From Oryzias latipes (lineage: Eukaryota; Chordata; Actinopteri; Beloniformes; Adrianichthyidae), in assembly GCF_002234675.1 (NCBI RefSeq), contig NC_019880.2, forward strand, positions 19,790,789 to 19,854,788: a stretch of 64,000 nucleotides of DNA. The letters are read 5' to 3'. The position numbers and the translations under genes were made by a program. Below, one piece after another: positions 21,466-34,336 of this stretch. A model generated the notes under the pieces. The model was not told the DNA's origin. It saw only the letters and a list, made by a program, of their open reading frames with translations, and did no database searches. Every line of letters starts with the position of its first letter. The stretch's first letter is position 1.

Positions 21466-21932
21466 TGGGTATCAAACTCAAAGTCCAAGTGGGCCAAAAC
21501 TAAGCAGTGTATGTAAGTAAAGTCACGGGCCAAACCCAATATTTATTGAAAAATTAAATGCAACTGATATTTAATGTTTAGCCTTTTCATATAGTGTCTT
21601 CTTATGTTATATTATTTCATTACCACCACGTTGGCTCCACACACAAGACAAACAGGTCTGTCCTTTATTTACGCAAACAGGTAATCTGCCTTCCACCTGT
21701 CCTGCTCCTGTTGTCCATCTTTTGTTTGGCCATTTTTGTGGAGGGTGATATTAATTTGTCCGATGTGACTGAAGCATGGCTGTCAATGACTGTCAACAGA
21801 AAAAAGAAGCGCCTGCCGGTTTTTACTGCATGCCAACATCCTAGCCTTACATACTGGCAAAGCATTGTGGGATTTGTAGTATTAGTGGTACAGCATATTC
21901 CGCGGGCCAGCTCTAATGCACATTTGATATGA
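21466..21932. mobile_element. hAT MITE fragment
   Basis: Left end GGGTATCAAACTCAAAGTCC with 'gtgggccaaaa', and right part CGCGGGCCAGCTCTAATG with 'cacatttgatatgat'. It resembles a non-autonomous relative of the hAT-1 family at 5656 ('gggtgtcaaactc', 'gtgggccgga'). Exact ends and a target duplication were not found. Confidence 0.55.
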
Positions 21933-22185
21933 TATGTGGAAAAGGTGCTCTGGTCAGATGAAACCAAAACTTTTCGGCAATAATGCAAAACATTATGTTT
22001 GGCGTAAAAGCAACACAGCTCATTAACCTGAACACACCAGCCCCACTGTCAAACGTGGTGGTGGCAGCATCATGGTTTGGGCCTCCTTTTCTTCAACAGG
22101 GACAGGGAGGATGGCTAGAATTGATGGGAAGATGCATGGAGCCAAATACAGGACCATTCTGGAAGAAAACCTGATGGAGTTTTAA
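21933..22185 (+). pseudogene. Tc1-like transposase fragment
   Basis: Decayed Tc1-type sequence. 'aaggtgctctggtcagatgaaacc' corresponds to the VLWSDET catalytic motif region and 'ggtggtggcagcatcatggtttgggc' to GGGSIMVW. Frameshifts prevent a continuous protein. No terminal repeats remain. Confidence 0.75.
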
Positions 22186-22285
22186 ACGTGTCTGCAATAT
22201 AACTGACTCATGGAAGCTAGAAGATGCTGGCTGATGCTGCTGTGATGACTGAGCAGGATGACTGAACTAAGTTCTTTCTTTTCGT

Positions 22286-22480
22286 CTCCCACTGACTTGA
22301 TATAGTCTTCCCTCCGAGGATTGTAGTAGGTTTAGGGGATGTCATCTGGACTTGGTTTTTAAAGTTAGAAGACGTTTCGCCTCTTATCCAAGAGGCTTTG
22401 TCAATCCTGAATTAGCTGGTCTAAGAGCTGGTATATATATGCGTTCATGGGGGTTCCTCCGGGGAGAAAATTCTGATGTG
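22286..22480. repeat. Dispersed repeat with GAAGACGTTTCGCCTCT motif
   Basis: The segment 'agaagacgtttcgcctcttatccaagaggctt' is a widespread teleost repeat motif associated with retroelement ends. A diverged inverted copy lies at 43475-43600. The parent element could not be identified here. Confidence 0.5.
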
Positions 22481-22729
22481 ACGGTCAAACACCGCATTGG
22501 AGCCCTGAGACATGATGAGTAAAGCAAAAAGTTGGTAAAAGAGAAAAAGAAACAAAAACTAAACTGAGATAAAAAAAAAAAAGTAAACTATGGAAAGCAT
22601 TTGCACTGGAAGTGATTGGTAGAGGATCTACTTCTGCTTTAAATTTGTAGTTTCTTTCCTTTTCTTTCTGTTTTCCTAAGAACTTGGAGAAAGTTTACCC
22701 GGATACAAAAAAACAAACAGGGTTTCATA

Positions 22730-22735
22730 TTTATT
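22730..22735 (-). terminator. prorp polyadenylation signal
   Basis: AATAAA on the minus strand, about 59 bp past the prorp stop codon, implying a very short 3' untranslated region. Confidence 0.6.
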
Positions 22736-22793
22736 TAATGTAATTGTATAAATACAAGACATTTTTGATTTTCAAAAATTTAACAACAAAACT

Positions 22794-25700
22794 TCAGGGC
22801 TTTTTTGTGAGACACAACCATCTCTGTGGCACTTCATAAGTACTCCTGTCCTCTGTGTCGTCATAGGGAATGTGCCACGAGTCACTTGTAGTTTGGACAA
22901 TGGTATCGTAGCTGGGAATACTCTGTAAACACAATGAAAAGTCAGCGTGACATCCAAAAATAATCCCCCAGCTTCTCTCTACTCACCTGAAACTTGACCC
23001 TGTTGCCTGCTGCAACAAACCCGTCCAGCACCAGTTGATGGCCCCTTTGCCACTTGAAGAACAGGCGTCGGGTGGCTCCATCTGGCAAGCAAGCCTTGTG
23101 GTCTCTCATCAGGTCCCTACTCACAAACCGACAGTGGTACCCAGAATGCAAAGTGGCGTACAGCAGGAAGGGGTCATCCTCAGAACTTCCACATGCAAAC
23201 ACAGATATAAAGTCAGGTTATTAGAAATAATTATTCTGAGTCTTAGAAGTGAATTCATCTGCAGTTCTTTGACCAAATCATATTTTTTCAGGATGAGGAT
23301 TCTTTTAAAGTAAGTAATTGTTTTCAATTGCCACACTTTAGCTCTTACATGTTATCGGTAAAGAAGCAATGAGCTTTTTGCTGGATGAGGCTCATGTTCT
23401 TTCGGTCCCATGATATGGAGGGGCGCAGCATGTGCTTCCTGCCCAGCACTAAAATGGTCAGACCCTGATGCTTGAGCTCTGACACGACAGCCAACAACTG
23501 GAACACACATACAATTTCATTTACAATCACTTTGAGGAAATAGCAACACAAATCCACAAGCTCAATGAAGGACAAAGTCATCTTTAGACAAATATTAAAA
23601 CACCACTAGAACAGGTCTGGAATGATGTGGCTGCAAAAATTACCTCACTATGAGTGCAAACAAAATATTATGTTTTAATGTTTTTTGCATATGTGGCAAA
23701 CAAATCACTTAAATATCTACCTTTGGAAATGTACTGAACCTTGAACACATTGCTTCATTTCTCCCGACTACGTGGGATGATGCTTAAACTGACTGACTCA
23801 TAAAAATCGTTCATGTCTTGTATAGTTTATTGAACAAGGAAGTAAACTGATTTCACTTCAGTTTGGAGGTGGAGTCACTACTGATTTGTAGAGTTCTTGG
23901 TGGTAAAACTGGTTTTCAGCTTAGGGAAGAAGAAGTCTTCACATTAAAAGATTACACTCTACAAAAATTTCTTGTTTTTGTGTATTTTATTATGAGGGAC
24001 TTATACTATTATTTTATTGCATGTGTGGGAACTGTTGTTCTTGTTTGTTTTTATGTGCAGCACATTGAGCTGTTTATTTTTTCCTGAAAGGTTCTTTAGA
24101 AATAAAATTAATTAGAATTTGAATTTAATACAAAAATGTGTGCCGAATGAGCTCAAATAGGGCAATAGCTCCAAAAAAAAAAAGAACAGCGAGCTCCTCT
24201 GAAAATTCTCACCGTGTGTGAAAGCTTGGTTTTGTCCCTGTTCACGTTAGCCACGTTTAGTCCGTCTACGACCACGTCAAATGGCGGCTTCCTCCTCACA
24301 AACTCCTTGAAATGCTCCAACTCCTGACCAGACACACAAAAAGAAATGAGTTGCACAATTTTGTGATCATAGAAATCTTGGTCAATACTAATAGAAAATA
24401 TTAGCAACAGAGGCTGAACATTTCCCTGACTGACTATGGAAACGTGTGGAGAAAAACAGCATCAGGAGTTTGTTTCTGCCCACAGTGCAAAGTCTATTTG
24501 AACTATATCTTTAAGCTCACTTGTCTGATGGTAGACTGGTTCTCTCTGTGTAGTCAAATGAGTACCGGTGTAAAAAAAAACACTGTAGACAGAATTTCCT
24601 TCTTGGGAGAGAGACAAATAGCCAGAGGCAGAACGAGCATAATAACAATATTTTTCTATTTTTTGAAACATGACAAAAAACTATTAACTTGATTTACATT
24701 GAAAGAACATGTTAGTTATTGCTTTATAACTTGACTGCATTTTACATCAAACTTCCTTTAACTGTCGTTTTTCACTAATCTAAGATCCAGCTATTCTGCA
24801 GCTTCATAACTGCACATTATAAAAATGCAACGAATGGCTGCACCATTTACTTCAAAGTTTTCTTTTGCACCTTGGGAAATGAGGAAAGCCTCCTTTCTAT
24901 AACCTGGGAGGAGAAGATGCACGTCTATTGAGACAGCTCTGTATCATACCAGGAAAGGTGCACTGAAGTTCAGACACGGTTCCAGCACAAAATCAAACGT
25001 TTAGTGCTTTCACTTTCAGGTAACAGTGATACAAAAATAAGCCGCTGTGAATTCCCCGGGACTTCAAACGTGACTGTGAGAGGACTTGGGTTGCTATAAA
25101 ATCAAAATCTGTTTGGTAAAAATGCAACAATAGGAGCATTTTTACTCCAAACAAAACTAAAACCACTTTAAAACAGCTGCTACACTACGTGTATGATGGA
25201 AAAATACAGAAAACACAAGCAGAAATACAAAGCATCTCTTTGGTAACTTCATAAGTGAAAAAGAAGTATGACTTTTAAGGATTTAAAAGAGTAGAAGTTA
25301 CATTATTGGAGGAAGAAGAGATCTAAGGAGGAAAAAGAAGAAGGAAGAAGGAAATGAGAAGAAAGTCCAGGGTAATTATCCAGGGACTTTCCAGAGCTGA
25401 TATATGAAACAGCTCGCAGTGCATCTGTAATGTTGTGACTGCTACACATCAGCACGTGGATACAGAAGCTTGCAGAGCCCCTAAAGCACACCATTACTGA
25501 AAACACACAATAGATCCACTGAGAAAATTCATGCTGCAAAATAATTTCCCAAAAAAAGGTATTTCCAACCTCTTATTAAGTTAAGTTTATGTCAGTGAAG
25601 GTTCTCATTTATACACATGCGGTTAGCTTGACATTGAGTCGCGGCATCTGGACTTAAATCTTCTCTCTTGAAATGTTCTGCCACTCTGGCAAGTGACTTC

Positions 25701-28700
25701 ATCTGTCTATTAAGTTTATCCTCATTTTTTAATAATATTTTTTGCAGGTATGATCTTATTATATCATCCATTTTAATCCCCTTATGCCATATGTTACTAA
25801 TTTGCAAAGTACCGTAATATACAGTATAATCCAGGCAGTGGCGGTTTTTGATATGGGGCACATGGGCGGTCGCCCAGGGCATTATATTCACAGAGGGCGG
25901 CACAGACATCATTCTGCATTTCTTTTTTTTAAGTAATCTATTACAGCTACAGTGAAAGAATTAAACAAATAAGGTGAAAGGCACCTTGACTTTACATTTT
26001 GACACACACAATGATGTACATTGCACCAATGTCATCATCCTCTCCCCTAAGAAGCTAAGATTAAAATTTCATTTCTTAGTTAATTAAATTGTGGTAAATC
26101 AAGAGCAGACGAAAAATGCCATTTGAAAAAGATTGTAATTGTATAGTACAAACTACATCGGTGGGCCACAAGCTCCCTGCTCCTCTCCATTCCAAAGCAT
26201 CCACTTGCAGACACATCTATGTCTTCATTTTCCTCTTCTGAACAGGGTCCAAACTGTACCACTGGATATAACCAATATTGCATGCCATTTGTGTTGCAAA
26301 GCTAATTTTAGATTGGGGTTTTGAAGGGCTGTAAGCTAGCAGGAGAGCCAGGGATGATGAGAAATCAGCGCAGGCTTACTCCACGCCAATGGTCCCACCG
26401 CAACTCAGAGTTGAATTTTTGACAAACCACTGCCGCTTTGCAGAAACTATGCCCAAAAATCCGACACAGGTTTTCTTAATTTTGCCTAAAAAGGACAAAA
26501 TCACAATTAAAATCAAAAGAGAATTGGAGTGGGACTTTCAAGCGCTTCAAAAAAAACATCCTTTGTGATAGGTGTATTCAGTACCTCTTGTTTTAATACA
26601 GTTCTCTGTTCCTCCATCACCATCTATCATCCATTGTTTCAGCGTTTTTGCCTTTATGAGCTGCTTAATAGCAAATTCTTCCTCTGTCTGTATGGTAGGA
26701 GGTAGCTGTGGTCCAGTTTCACATGCTGGAAATCCCCTTAATGTACCAAATATTCCAACCACAAACTCCTCCTAAAACTGAAACATCACGAAACACATGC
26801 CAACGCTTGATTTTTATACTAAAGGTGATCTGGTCTGCTACCAGATCATGCTTTGGTAATAATTTACTGTTTATAAATTTCATTTAAAGCTTACTGAAAC
26901 TTAGATTTAAAGATCAAATATGATGCAAAGCTTGGCTTGACACACAGACCGAGCTCACATGCATGCACAGGAACCACTTTATATACAGAAGTGGCAATAA
27001 TCTATTATGTGGCAAAATATTTAGTGTTGTTAATAGACAGAGGGATTGAGATCAAACAAGGAACATTATGTTCAAGTTATTTCTATGCAAATACTGTAAG
27101 TACAGAGTTTGTAATTCTGGCCACGATGGCTTCAGCTTGCATTGCTTATTTAAAAGCATGCAAACCTTATAGTTATTTTCGTATTGCGTGGTAGAGACTA
27201 ACAGTTTGCAGAAAAAAATAATCTCAGCCCACAAAGCCCAGTTTTATTTCGGTTCTTCCCTAAAAAAGGTTATGGTTAACAAATATATTTCCGTACACAA
27301 AAGAGTTAAGCAAATGCAGACCTCATTTAATTTCTGGCTCTTATCTTATCAATTCCATTAAAATTTGATTTGATTTGATTTGAAATGGTTTATTTCAAGC
27401 AATCAAATAGGAATAATGCACAAAAAACAATCCAATCGTCAGTTATACATTCATACAATAACTAATCAAACTTAGGATAATTAGACATAAAATTAAGTAT
27501 TGCTTAAAAGGGAGTGGAAGGAAACGAATTTATATAATCCCACCCCTGTTCTACCGTAACCATTTTATTACATGATTTATCAATATCCGGTTCCTAGAAA
27601 GCATATGACAAAGAGGAATAACTTAACTTATTTTGTAAAAAATAACTTTTAAAAATCAACATGGCAATGAAGTATCCAAAATATATGCAGATTATGTTAC
27701 TTATAAAAGTCATTGATATGATTAAAAAATAATACTATATCAGTAAAATAGACAAAACACTGTTTCAGGAATTCTCATAGAAAAATTTGGTCAAGTATCA
27801 AAAGTTAATATGTAAAAAATTATGTTTCATTAGGAAAAATTCATGAATCAGCTTATCAAATTTTTTTTAAACAAGTAATATAATTAAAAGTGAATCAATT
27901 TGACAATTTTCAATAATTGATTAATCATTTGTTTTATTATTTTTTTATATTTTTATTTATTTATATATTTCTTTCTTTTTTATGATAAAGTAATGCTATG
28001 AAGTAAAATAAATGTAAAAAAGGGTCCATATTTGTCGAAAGACCAAGGCTGGTATTTCTTCTCCTTTTGCTGATTAACAGCCGTTCTTCTCGGTTTAAAA
28101 CAAAGTTTATAGTTCTCTTCGATGTCATGTCTGCAGACATTAGATATAGGTCCATATCCTTCTTCAGCTGATCAAAATAAAAAATAAAACTATCCGCAAA
28201 AAAGAAATACCAAGCTCCACTTAAAGATCCTCAATTTTACTATAAATTACACTTTATTTTTGTGTAAAAAACAAATGAACATGCACTATTGTTTGTTCTC
28301 AAAGGAACATTTACTACATGTGTTTAAATTTTCAAAAAAATTGTTTACTACAAGATAAAAAACATGCTTTGAATGTTTATAGTTAATTTCCAACTACCTT
28401 ATATAGGTTAATAGCAGCTAAAAGTGTTACTACAGACTAGAATAATTCAGACATTTAGAAAACTTTAAAAAAAAGAACTTCACAACAACTAAGGCTAAAA
28501 AAGTATTTTGTTGGAGAAAAAATTCTAAACTTGTATGTGAGCTATTTCTATAAAATCTCTACAAAAATGAGTGTGCCGGTACATGAATTTGACATTCACA
28601 GAAAATGGGAGACTCTATAAAAAGCAACCCCACTGTCTACAATACATAAGCTTTACCATTGATGCTGGATGAGCATGAATGATGCCATCTAGCACATCGC

Positions 28701-31700
28701 TAGGCAACAAGCCCAGTCTGTCCCATCACTTGCAGAAACACTGACGTTAAAATTAACTATAAAACAGTAAATGAAAAAGTACTGTTCTATAAAGAACAGT
28801 TTCTAGAGATGTATTTAATGAGGAGGTTCTTGAAATATCCCCTACTTTTATACTAACGTAATGCTCCAATTATTGCACTGCTTTTTTTAAGCTATTTACT
28901 TTTACTTCATTACCTACTACCTACGTTTATCACAAGCAACATGCAGATCAAAGAACAAGCAGAAAAAGAGTTCAGAGTCAATGTGTTTTAAAGGAAGAAA
29001 AAACCTCTCAGATTATTGAAATACCATAAGTTTCATTTAAGTACACATGAAGTAAATTTTTAATCACATATTATTTATTATTATATAATTGAACAAGTGT
29101 ATAATTTAACTAACTCTTTTTTCCTTCCGCTTTTTTAATGGGAAAATGTGGGTAACCTCAATAACAAAAAGAAATACCTTAATGATAGGGTTGTAACAAT
29201 AAATAAACTTAATCGATTAATTAATTTTTATTCCTACGATCCAACCGGATGGATCTGTCTGAGGCAAGTTGTTACTCAAATTGACCTAAACCATCATAAA
29301 AAATTTTTTTATAATAAAATAAATAATTTATACCAATCTTGGAAAATATCAGTAGGATTGAGGCACGGTAGGTTTATTTTATTATAACGTAAAAATCGAC
29401 CAAGTGTCATTGCAGCGGAAAAAACACGTGATGGAAGCAAAAAATGATCAAGCCATCATTAAAGACCAATGTGTGGAAACACTTTGAAAATTTCCAAAAA
29501 CGTGACCATACAGTGGGGTAGAACGTTCTAATAATGTTCCGTTTGTATCATTTTTACGTGGAAAATCAACAGTGGGTCGAAATATATGAAACCAAAATAT
29601 TACACCCAGCGGCAATGGCTCAGGTGGTTGAGCAGATCTGTCAATGGTCGAAAGGTGGTGGTTCAATCCCCATACCCCCCAGTCAACTGCCGTTGCGTCC
29701 TTGGGGAAGACACCCCACCCTCCTGCCTCCAGTGTGGCTCCACTGGTGTGTGTATGCATACGTATGTCCCGGTGATGGTCAGAGGGGCTGTCGGCGCCCC
29801 AGGCCAGCTGTGGTTACAGCTTACCAAGTATGAATGAGGAGTGAATGAATAATGGACACACAATGTAAGCGCTTTGGGCGTCAGGAAAAGCGCAGAAAAA
29901 TCCAATCTGTTATTATTATTACTTAATAAAAATGTACAAATACAAAGGTGTTTTTTTATTGGAATGTTTAAGCATGCTTTTTAAAGTAATAATTATCTTC
30001 TATTACGTTCTTGGATGACATTTAGAGCGTGTGTCTGTACGACTGTACCTCTGGAGTGGTCTTTTTAAAAACATCGCGTCCTTGAATGACATCTGCTATC
30101 ACTTTTTCTTTCAGCTCTTGATACTCCTCAGCAGTAAGTTGGATGGACTCCAGTTCTGATCCACAACACCCGCACAGTCCCCTTAAACACACATGTCAAC
30201 ATTTATACAAAAATAAACAACAAAAACTATCACAAGCTGGGTTCTTCAAATATGGTAGATGATGTCATTACTTGGATCTTGGGCTGGTCCAGCTTCCTGT
30301 CCACTTTTGACTTGAGAGGCTGGAAACAGGAAGAAGAGAATGAAGAGACATGAACAAAGAGGGGTGAAGTTCAGATAAATGGAGGCTTCAACATTTGTTG
30401 CAAAAAAAAAAAAATAATAATACTTTTTTGATTAGTTTTTCCAGGGTTTTCCTGGCCATAAATTGTTTTGATGTGCTGTTGACCTGGATTTACACGTTTT
30501 ATCTACAGACATACCTCTCAAACCACGTCTTGATCGCATTGGCCACCATTTTGTTTGGATAGATCTGGTTGTTTCTCATGTAGAGCAGAATTCCCAGCAG
30601 CCTCTGATGATGTTCAGCCTCATGTGCGGCCCCCTCAGTCATTTCTGCTCTAGTAAAAAGAACACACCAGGTCTCGGGGTGTGGGCTCAGCCCCTTTTCA
30701 AGTAATTCATCATAGAGAGCCCAAGCCGTATTCGTGTCACCATGCAACATTGCTGCTGAAATGACATCGCCATAGTTACGTGGGGACGGGGTGAAAACCT
30801 AGCAGGAAGAGCAAAAAAACAATTTACTAGAGGACGTAGAACATTTTACTATGGTTGCAATTGATAACTGGGGCAAAATATAAGAACTACAAAAAAGGAA
30901 AACCAAACATGTATTGTGAGGTAACAGGTAATTGTGTACCTTTTTGATTTCATCCAGGAGGTTCATAGCCTCCTTCCATCGATCTGTCCGACTGAAGGAC
31001 TTGATAAAAAGAGTGGTGGCTCCAGTGTCCAGTGAGGGGAAAATTTCCCGCATGATGTCATAGACGTCAAATACCTCCTCATCATGACCGCCACTCACAC
31101 ACAGCGTTAGATACCGAAGTAGCAGCTCATAAGACAGTGTGCCTGTTTCCATGGCTACAAACGTGAGCAGCGACCTGCAAAGGTAAATTCCCCATTACTC
31201 GTTTTTAGTTAGGCTGCAAGAAAGTTGTAGACAAATGTTTGCACCTAAAAATGAACTCCCCTTTTTATGGTAATAGTTACAAGTTTGAGTATGCTCCTCT
31301 TACTTTGCAACATCCAGCTCTGACTCTGAGATGAACATTGAGGTCATCATCTGAACATCAAAGCGCTGTGGTTTTCCAAAAGACTCTTTCAGTTTCCTCC
31401 ATTCGTCTGGAGGAAGCGGCCGGTCAGGGGGCTCCATCTTTCCTGCAAAGGAACCATGTACAGTCGTGGCCAAAAGTTTAGAGAATTACATCAATATTGG
31501 AAATTGGAAAAGTTTCTGCTTAAGTTTTCATAATAGAAATTTGCATTTACTCCAGAATGTCATGAAGAGTAATCAGATGAATTGCATAGACTTTCTTTGC
31601 CATGAAAATTAACTTAATCCCGAAAGAAAAAAATTCCACTGCATTTCATTGCTGTCAATAAAGGACCTGATTGGGTTAGAATGGCAGACTTGACATGTTA

Positions 31701-33472
31701 AAAGGAGGGTGATGTTGAAATCATTGTTCTTCTATTGGTAACCATGGTGACCTGCAAAGAAACGCGTGCAGCCATCATCACGTTGCATAAAAATGGCTTC
31801 ACAGGCAAGGACTACTAAGATTGCGCCTAAATCAACAATTTATAGGATAATCAACAACTTCAAGAAAAGAGGTTCCATTCTTGTTAAGAAGAGCGTCCAA
31901 GAAAGTCCAGCAAGTGCCAGGATCGTCTCCTAAAGAGGATTCAGCTGCGGGATCAGAGTGCCACCAGTGCAGAGCTGGCTCATGGATGGCTGCAGGCCAG
32001 TGTGAGCACATAAATGTGCGCATACAGTACGGCGAAGACTTTTGGAAGATGGCCTGGTGTCAATAAGGGCAGCAAAGAAGCCACTTCTCTCCAAAAAACA
32101 ACATCAGGGACAGATTGATCTTCTGCAAAAAGTATGGCGAATGGACTACTGAGGACTGAGGCAAAGTCATAATCTCCGATGAAGCCTCTTTCCGATTGTT
32201 TGGGGCCTCTGGACAAAAGAAGAAAATGTGAGCACTACCATCATGCAAAGAGTAAAGCATCCTGGACCAATCATGTGTGAAGTTGCTTATCATCCAAGGG
32301 TGTGGGCTCACTCACAATTTTGCCCAAAAACACAGCCATGAATAAAGAATGCTACCAAAACACCCTCCAACAATCCATCAACAGTTTGGTGACAGACAAT
32401 GCATTTTCCAGCACAATGGAGCATAAGGCAAACATGATAACCAAGTGGCTCAGGGATCAAAACATTGAACATTTGGGCTAATGGCCTGGAAACTCCCCAG
32501 ATCTGAATTCCACTGAGAACTTGTGGTCAATCCTCAAGAGGCAGGTGGACAAACAAAACCCCACTAATTCTGACAAACTCCAAGAAGTGATTAAGAAAGA
32601 ATGATTTGCTGTCAGTCAGGATTTGTCCCAGAAGTTGATTGACAGCACACCCAGCCGAATTGCAGAGGTCCTGAAAATGAAGGGCCAACACTGCAAATAC
32701 TGACTCTTTGCATAAATGTCATGTAATTGTCGCTAAAAACCTTTGAAACGTATGAAGTGCTTGTAATTATATTTCAGAAACAACTAAAACAAAGATCTAA
32801 AAGCAGTTTAGCTGCAAACTTTGTGTCATTCTCAGCGTTTTTGGCCATGGCTGTAGTTCCAAAGGGTCACTGGAATATTCTTAATATGCAAGAAAATCAC
32901 CAAACTCCTCTAAAGTCCCATTGATCTAATTAAGAAAAAAATGAGAATTTTAAGTTATAAGAGTTTTTTTTTATCATAAAATTAATTTATATACATGAAT
33001 ATCATCAATGGTGATAAAAACTATAAACTGAAAATGATTTTTTTGTACCTTTGCCCTTCATGTCTTGAGGTTCTTTTTCGTTATAATCTGGAGATGCCTT
33101 CTTCTTTAACAATCCTGCCATCCTCTTGGCTGTCCCCGCAGCAAATACAGACTTGGGAAGGTGAGATCTCTGCCAAAGGGTGGACCTCGTACCATTTTTA
33201 TCCACATCATCATTGCATAGATCAGCTCTTCCTTGTCTGCTGTTTTTTGTTGCAGTTTGTCCCTCTGTGTTTCGACTCTCCCTTTTGTCTGTTTGTTTAC
33301 CATTTAGGATCGACTTGGTGTCCCTTATACACAGAGAGCGTGCAGAGGACAGCGACTCTGCTGATTTCCATAAAGTCAAGAAACTTGTGCGCAAACTTGT
33401 TTTGGCCTTTAATGTAAAAGTTGAACCCATGTTAGTTAGTATCCTCCTTCTTGTGAGGTTTAATCGATGCAT
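22794..33472 (-). CDS. prorp: Mitochondrial ribonuclease P catalytic subunit (PRORP/MRPP3)
   Basis: Protein-only endonuclease that cuts the 5' leader from mitochondrial tRNAs, working with TRMT10C and HSD17B10. Coding exons in gene order: 33472-33049, 31442-31304, 31174-30940, 30798-30515, 30319-30272, 30181-30049, 24323-24213, 23497-23349, 23185-22987, 22922-22794; all are in phase, giving 616 aa, or 602 from the second ATG at 33430. The basic Ser/Leu-rich N-terminus fits a mitochondrial presequence. Exons 2-4 form the PPR region. Zinc ligands are C380-x-x-C383 with H591 and C611. The NYN nuclease core keeps VVVDGLNVA (D441), EDDP (D511, D512) and RDLMRDH (D532), the four metal-binding aspartates of the family. 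Introns 1 and 6 are swollen by transposons. The start choice between the two ATGs is open. Confidence 0.96.
25840..26560. repeat. Dispersed repeat, related to copies at 42015-43410 and 49158-49496
   Basis: Contains a 'ggcggtcgcccagggcattat' segment near 25865. It also has two blocks, 'aatcaagagcagacgaaaaatgcca' (26095) and 'actgccgctttgcagaaactatg' through 'ttggagtgggactttc' (26430-26540), that recur at 42050-42230, 43240-43410 and 49370-49496. The TGGAGTGGGACTTT end is the terminal repeat of the 49158 element. Confidence 0.6.
27363..27560 (-). mobile_element. LINE 3' tail with (TTTGA)n
   Basis: Four TTTGA units followed by 'aatggtttatttcaagcaatcaaatagg' and 'gggagtggaaggaaacgaa'. This layout is typical of a 5'-truncated LINE inserted on the minus strand. 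Confidence 0.5.
29605..29915 (+). mobile_element. tRNA-derived SINE
   Basis: An A-box-like TGGCTCAGGTGG (29616-29627) and a perfect B box GGTTCAATCCC (29660-29670) form an internal RNA polymerase III promoter at tRNA-like spacing. The body continues to a 'gtaagcgctttgggcg' segment and ends near 29915 at an ATT repeat. The surrounding sequence does not fold as a real tRNA gene. Confidence 0.75.
31461..32853 (+). mobile_element. Full-length Tc1-like transposon with inverted ends
   Basis: Bounded by TA dinucleotides (31459-31460 and 32854-32855). Ends are CAGTCGTGGCCAAAAG at the left and the inverted CTTTTTGGCCATGGCTG type at the right, matching at about 14 of 16 positions. It carries a transposase pseudogene in the plus direction, antisense to prorp. 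The length of about 1.4 kb is normal for Tc1-like elements. Confidence 0.85.
31744..32703 (+). pseudogene. Tc1-like transposase, stop codons and frameshifts
   Basis: Reads from ATG (31744) through a helix-turn-helix region ('accatcatcacgttgcataaaaatggcttc'-like, 31768-31800). The catalytic block around 32165-32215 is [14 protein letters not shown]-like, followed by a QHNGA-like second block near 32405 and a [10 protein letters not shown]-like third block (32485-32520), ending KGQHCKY at the TGA of 32701. Several in-frame stops and shifts make it inactive. It belongs to the fish Tc1 group whose proteins end in HCKY. Confidence 0.8.
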
Positions 33473-34336
33473 GTAAAGGCTTACTAATCAAATTTACTTT
33501 TGGATCGTTTTGATTACACTTACAGAACCAAGTTGCCACAGTCTGCTAACTTTATAAATTATACGAAAAACGTAATGACAAGATACTTGAAGCTGATCAC
33601 CTTCCCTCCTCTCGTAAAGTTACTGTGCTAAATACAGTAAACATTGCGATAATATAGAGAAGTAAAGGTCACTGGTTGTGTTCTCATGAGTTCAACGGAA
33701 AAAAGAAGAGAAAACAAAAAGAAACTCGATCCTCATTTCTATCAAAACCCAAGGAAATCATGTGTCGCACATTTCTCCGTCATCAATGGTGCACAGTTTT
33801 GTCAGTGGTGCATTAAAGTATCCTGATAAATACTAATTCTATGTTAACTATTTATTTGATATTCAAGTAATATATTTAATTATATTGCTATAACATTGAA
33901 TTAAATAGGAATTGTGTTGTTTTTGGTATATTTATTTTTCCAATATTAAGTATTTCTCATGTTGACATAAAAACATTCTATTGTCCTTGCTGATTTTGAA
34001 AGCAACATGAACGGATTTGTTTTTCAGAATAAAAGTGCACAATTAAATAAAAAGGGAAATATGAATCTACACCTTTTGTTTTACATTTAAAAATTTTAAA
34101 AATATTTATTTTTGTCAATTTTCATCCCAAAGAAATAACACGAAACACAAAAGGTAAACGTTTTCATGGATTTTTCAGAAAGTGCTAATTATTTTGAAAG
34201 AAAGAGGAAGTATGAATCCGGAAGTTGTGACCTCCTCTGAATTGCAAGTCGAGGCTAGAATCTTAAATTCGTACAGTAGTTAATTTATTAATGTAAATCA
34301 ACAAAAATAAACATATTTAGAATATTTGTTACTGGC
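33473..34336. promoter_or_regulatory. Bidirectional prorp/ppp2r3c promoter region
   Basis: 864 bp between divergent start codons. An ETS-type site CCGGAAGT lies at 34218-34225, 112 bp before the ppp2r3c ATG. No TATA box was seen near either gene. The same head-to-head layout exists in human. Confidence 0.55.

Larger units (their letters stand above)
24324..30048 (-). other. prorp intron 6 (5.7 kb)
   Basis: Largest prorp intron. It holds repeat families at 25840-26560, 27363-27560 and a SINE at 29605-29915. The rest (24324-25840, 26560-27360, 27560-29600) is AT-rich, with only short frames that look accidental. Confidence 0.6.
31443..33048 (-). other. prorp intron 1, 87% transposon
   Basis: Of 1606 bp, a Tc1-like element occupies 1393 bp (31461-32853). 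Only 18 bp separate the element from exon 2, and about 195 bp separate it from exon 1. Confidence 0.85.

Noticed and set aside
18500-22790. Search for psma6 between nfkbia and prorp
   Set aside because: No proteasome alpha-subunit motif was seen on either strand; only repeats.
29605-29690. Possible tRNA gene
   Set aside because: Good A and B boxes, but no cloverleaf with a paired acceptor stem; fits a SINE head instead.
33180-33476. Plus-strand frame opposite prorp exon 1
   Set aside because: Shadow of the minus-strand exon, which joins in phase with nine further exons.
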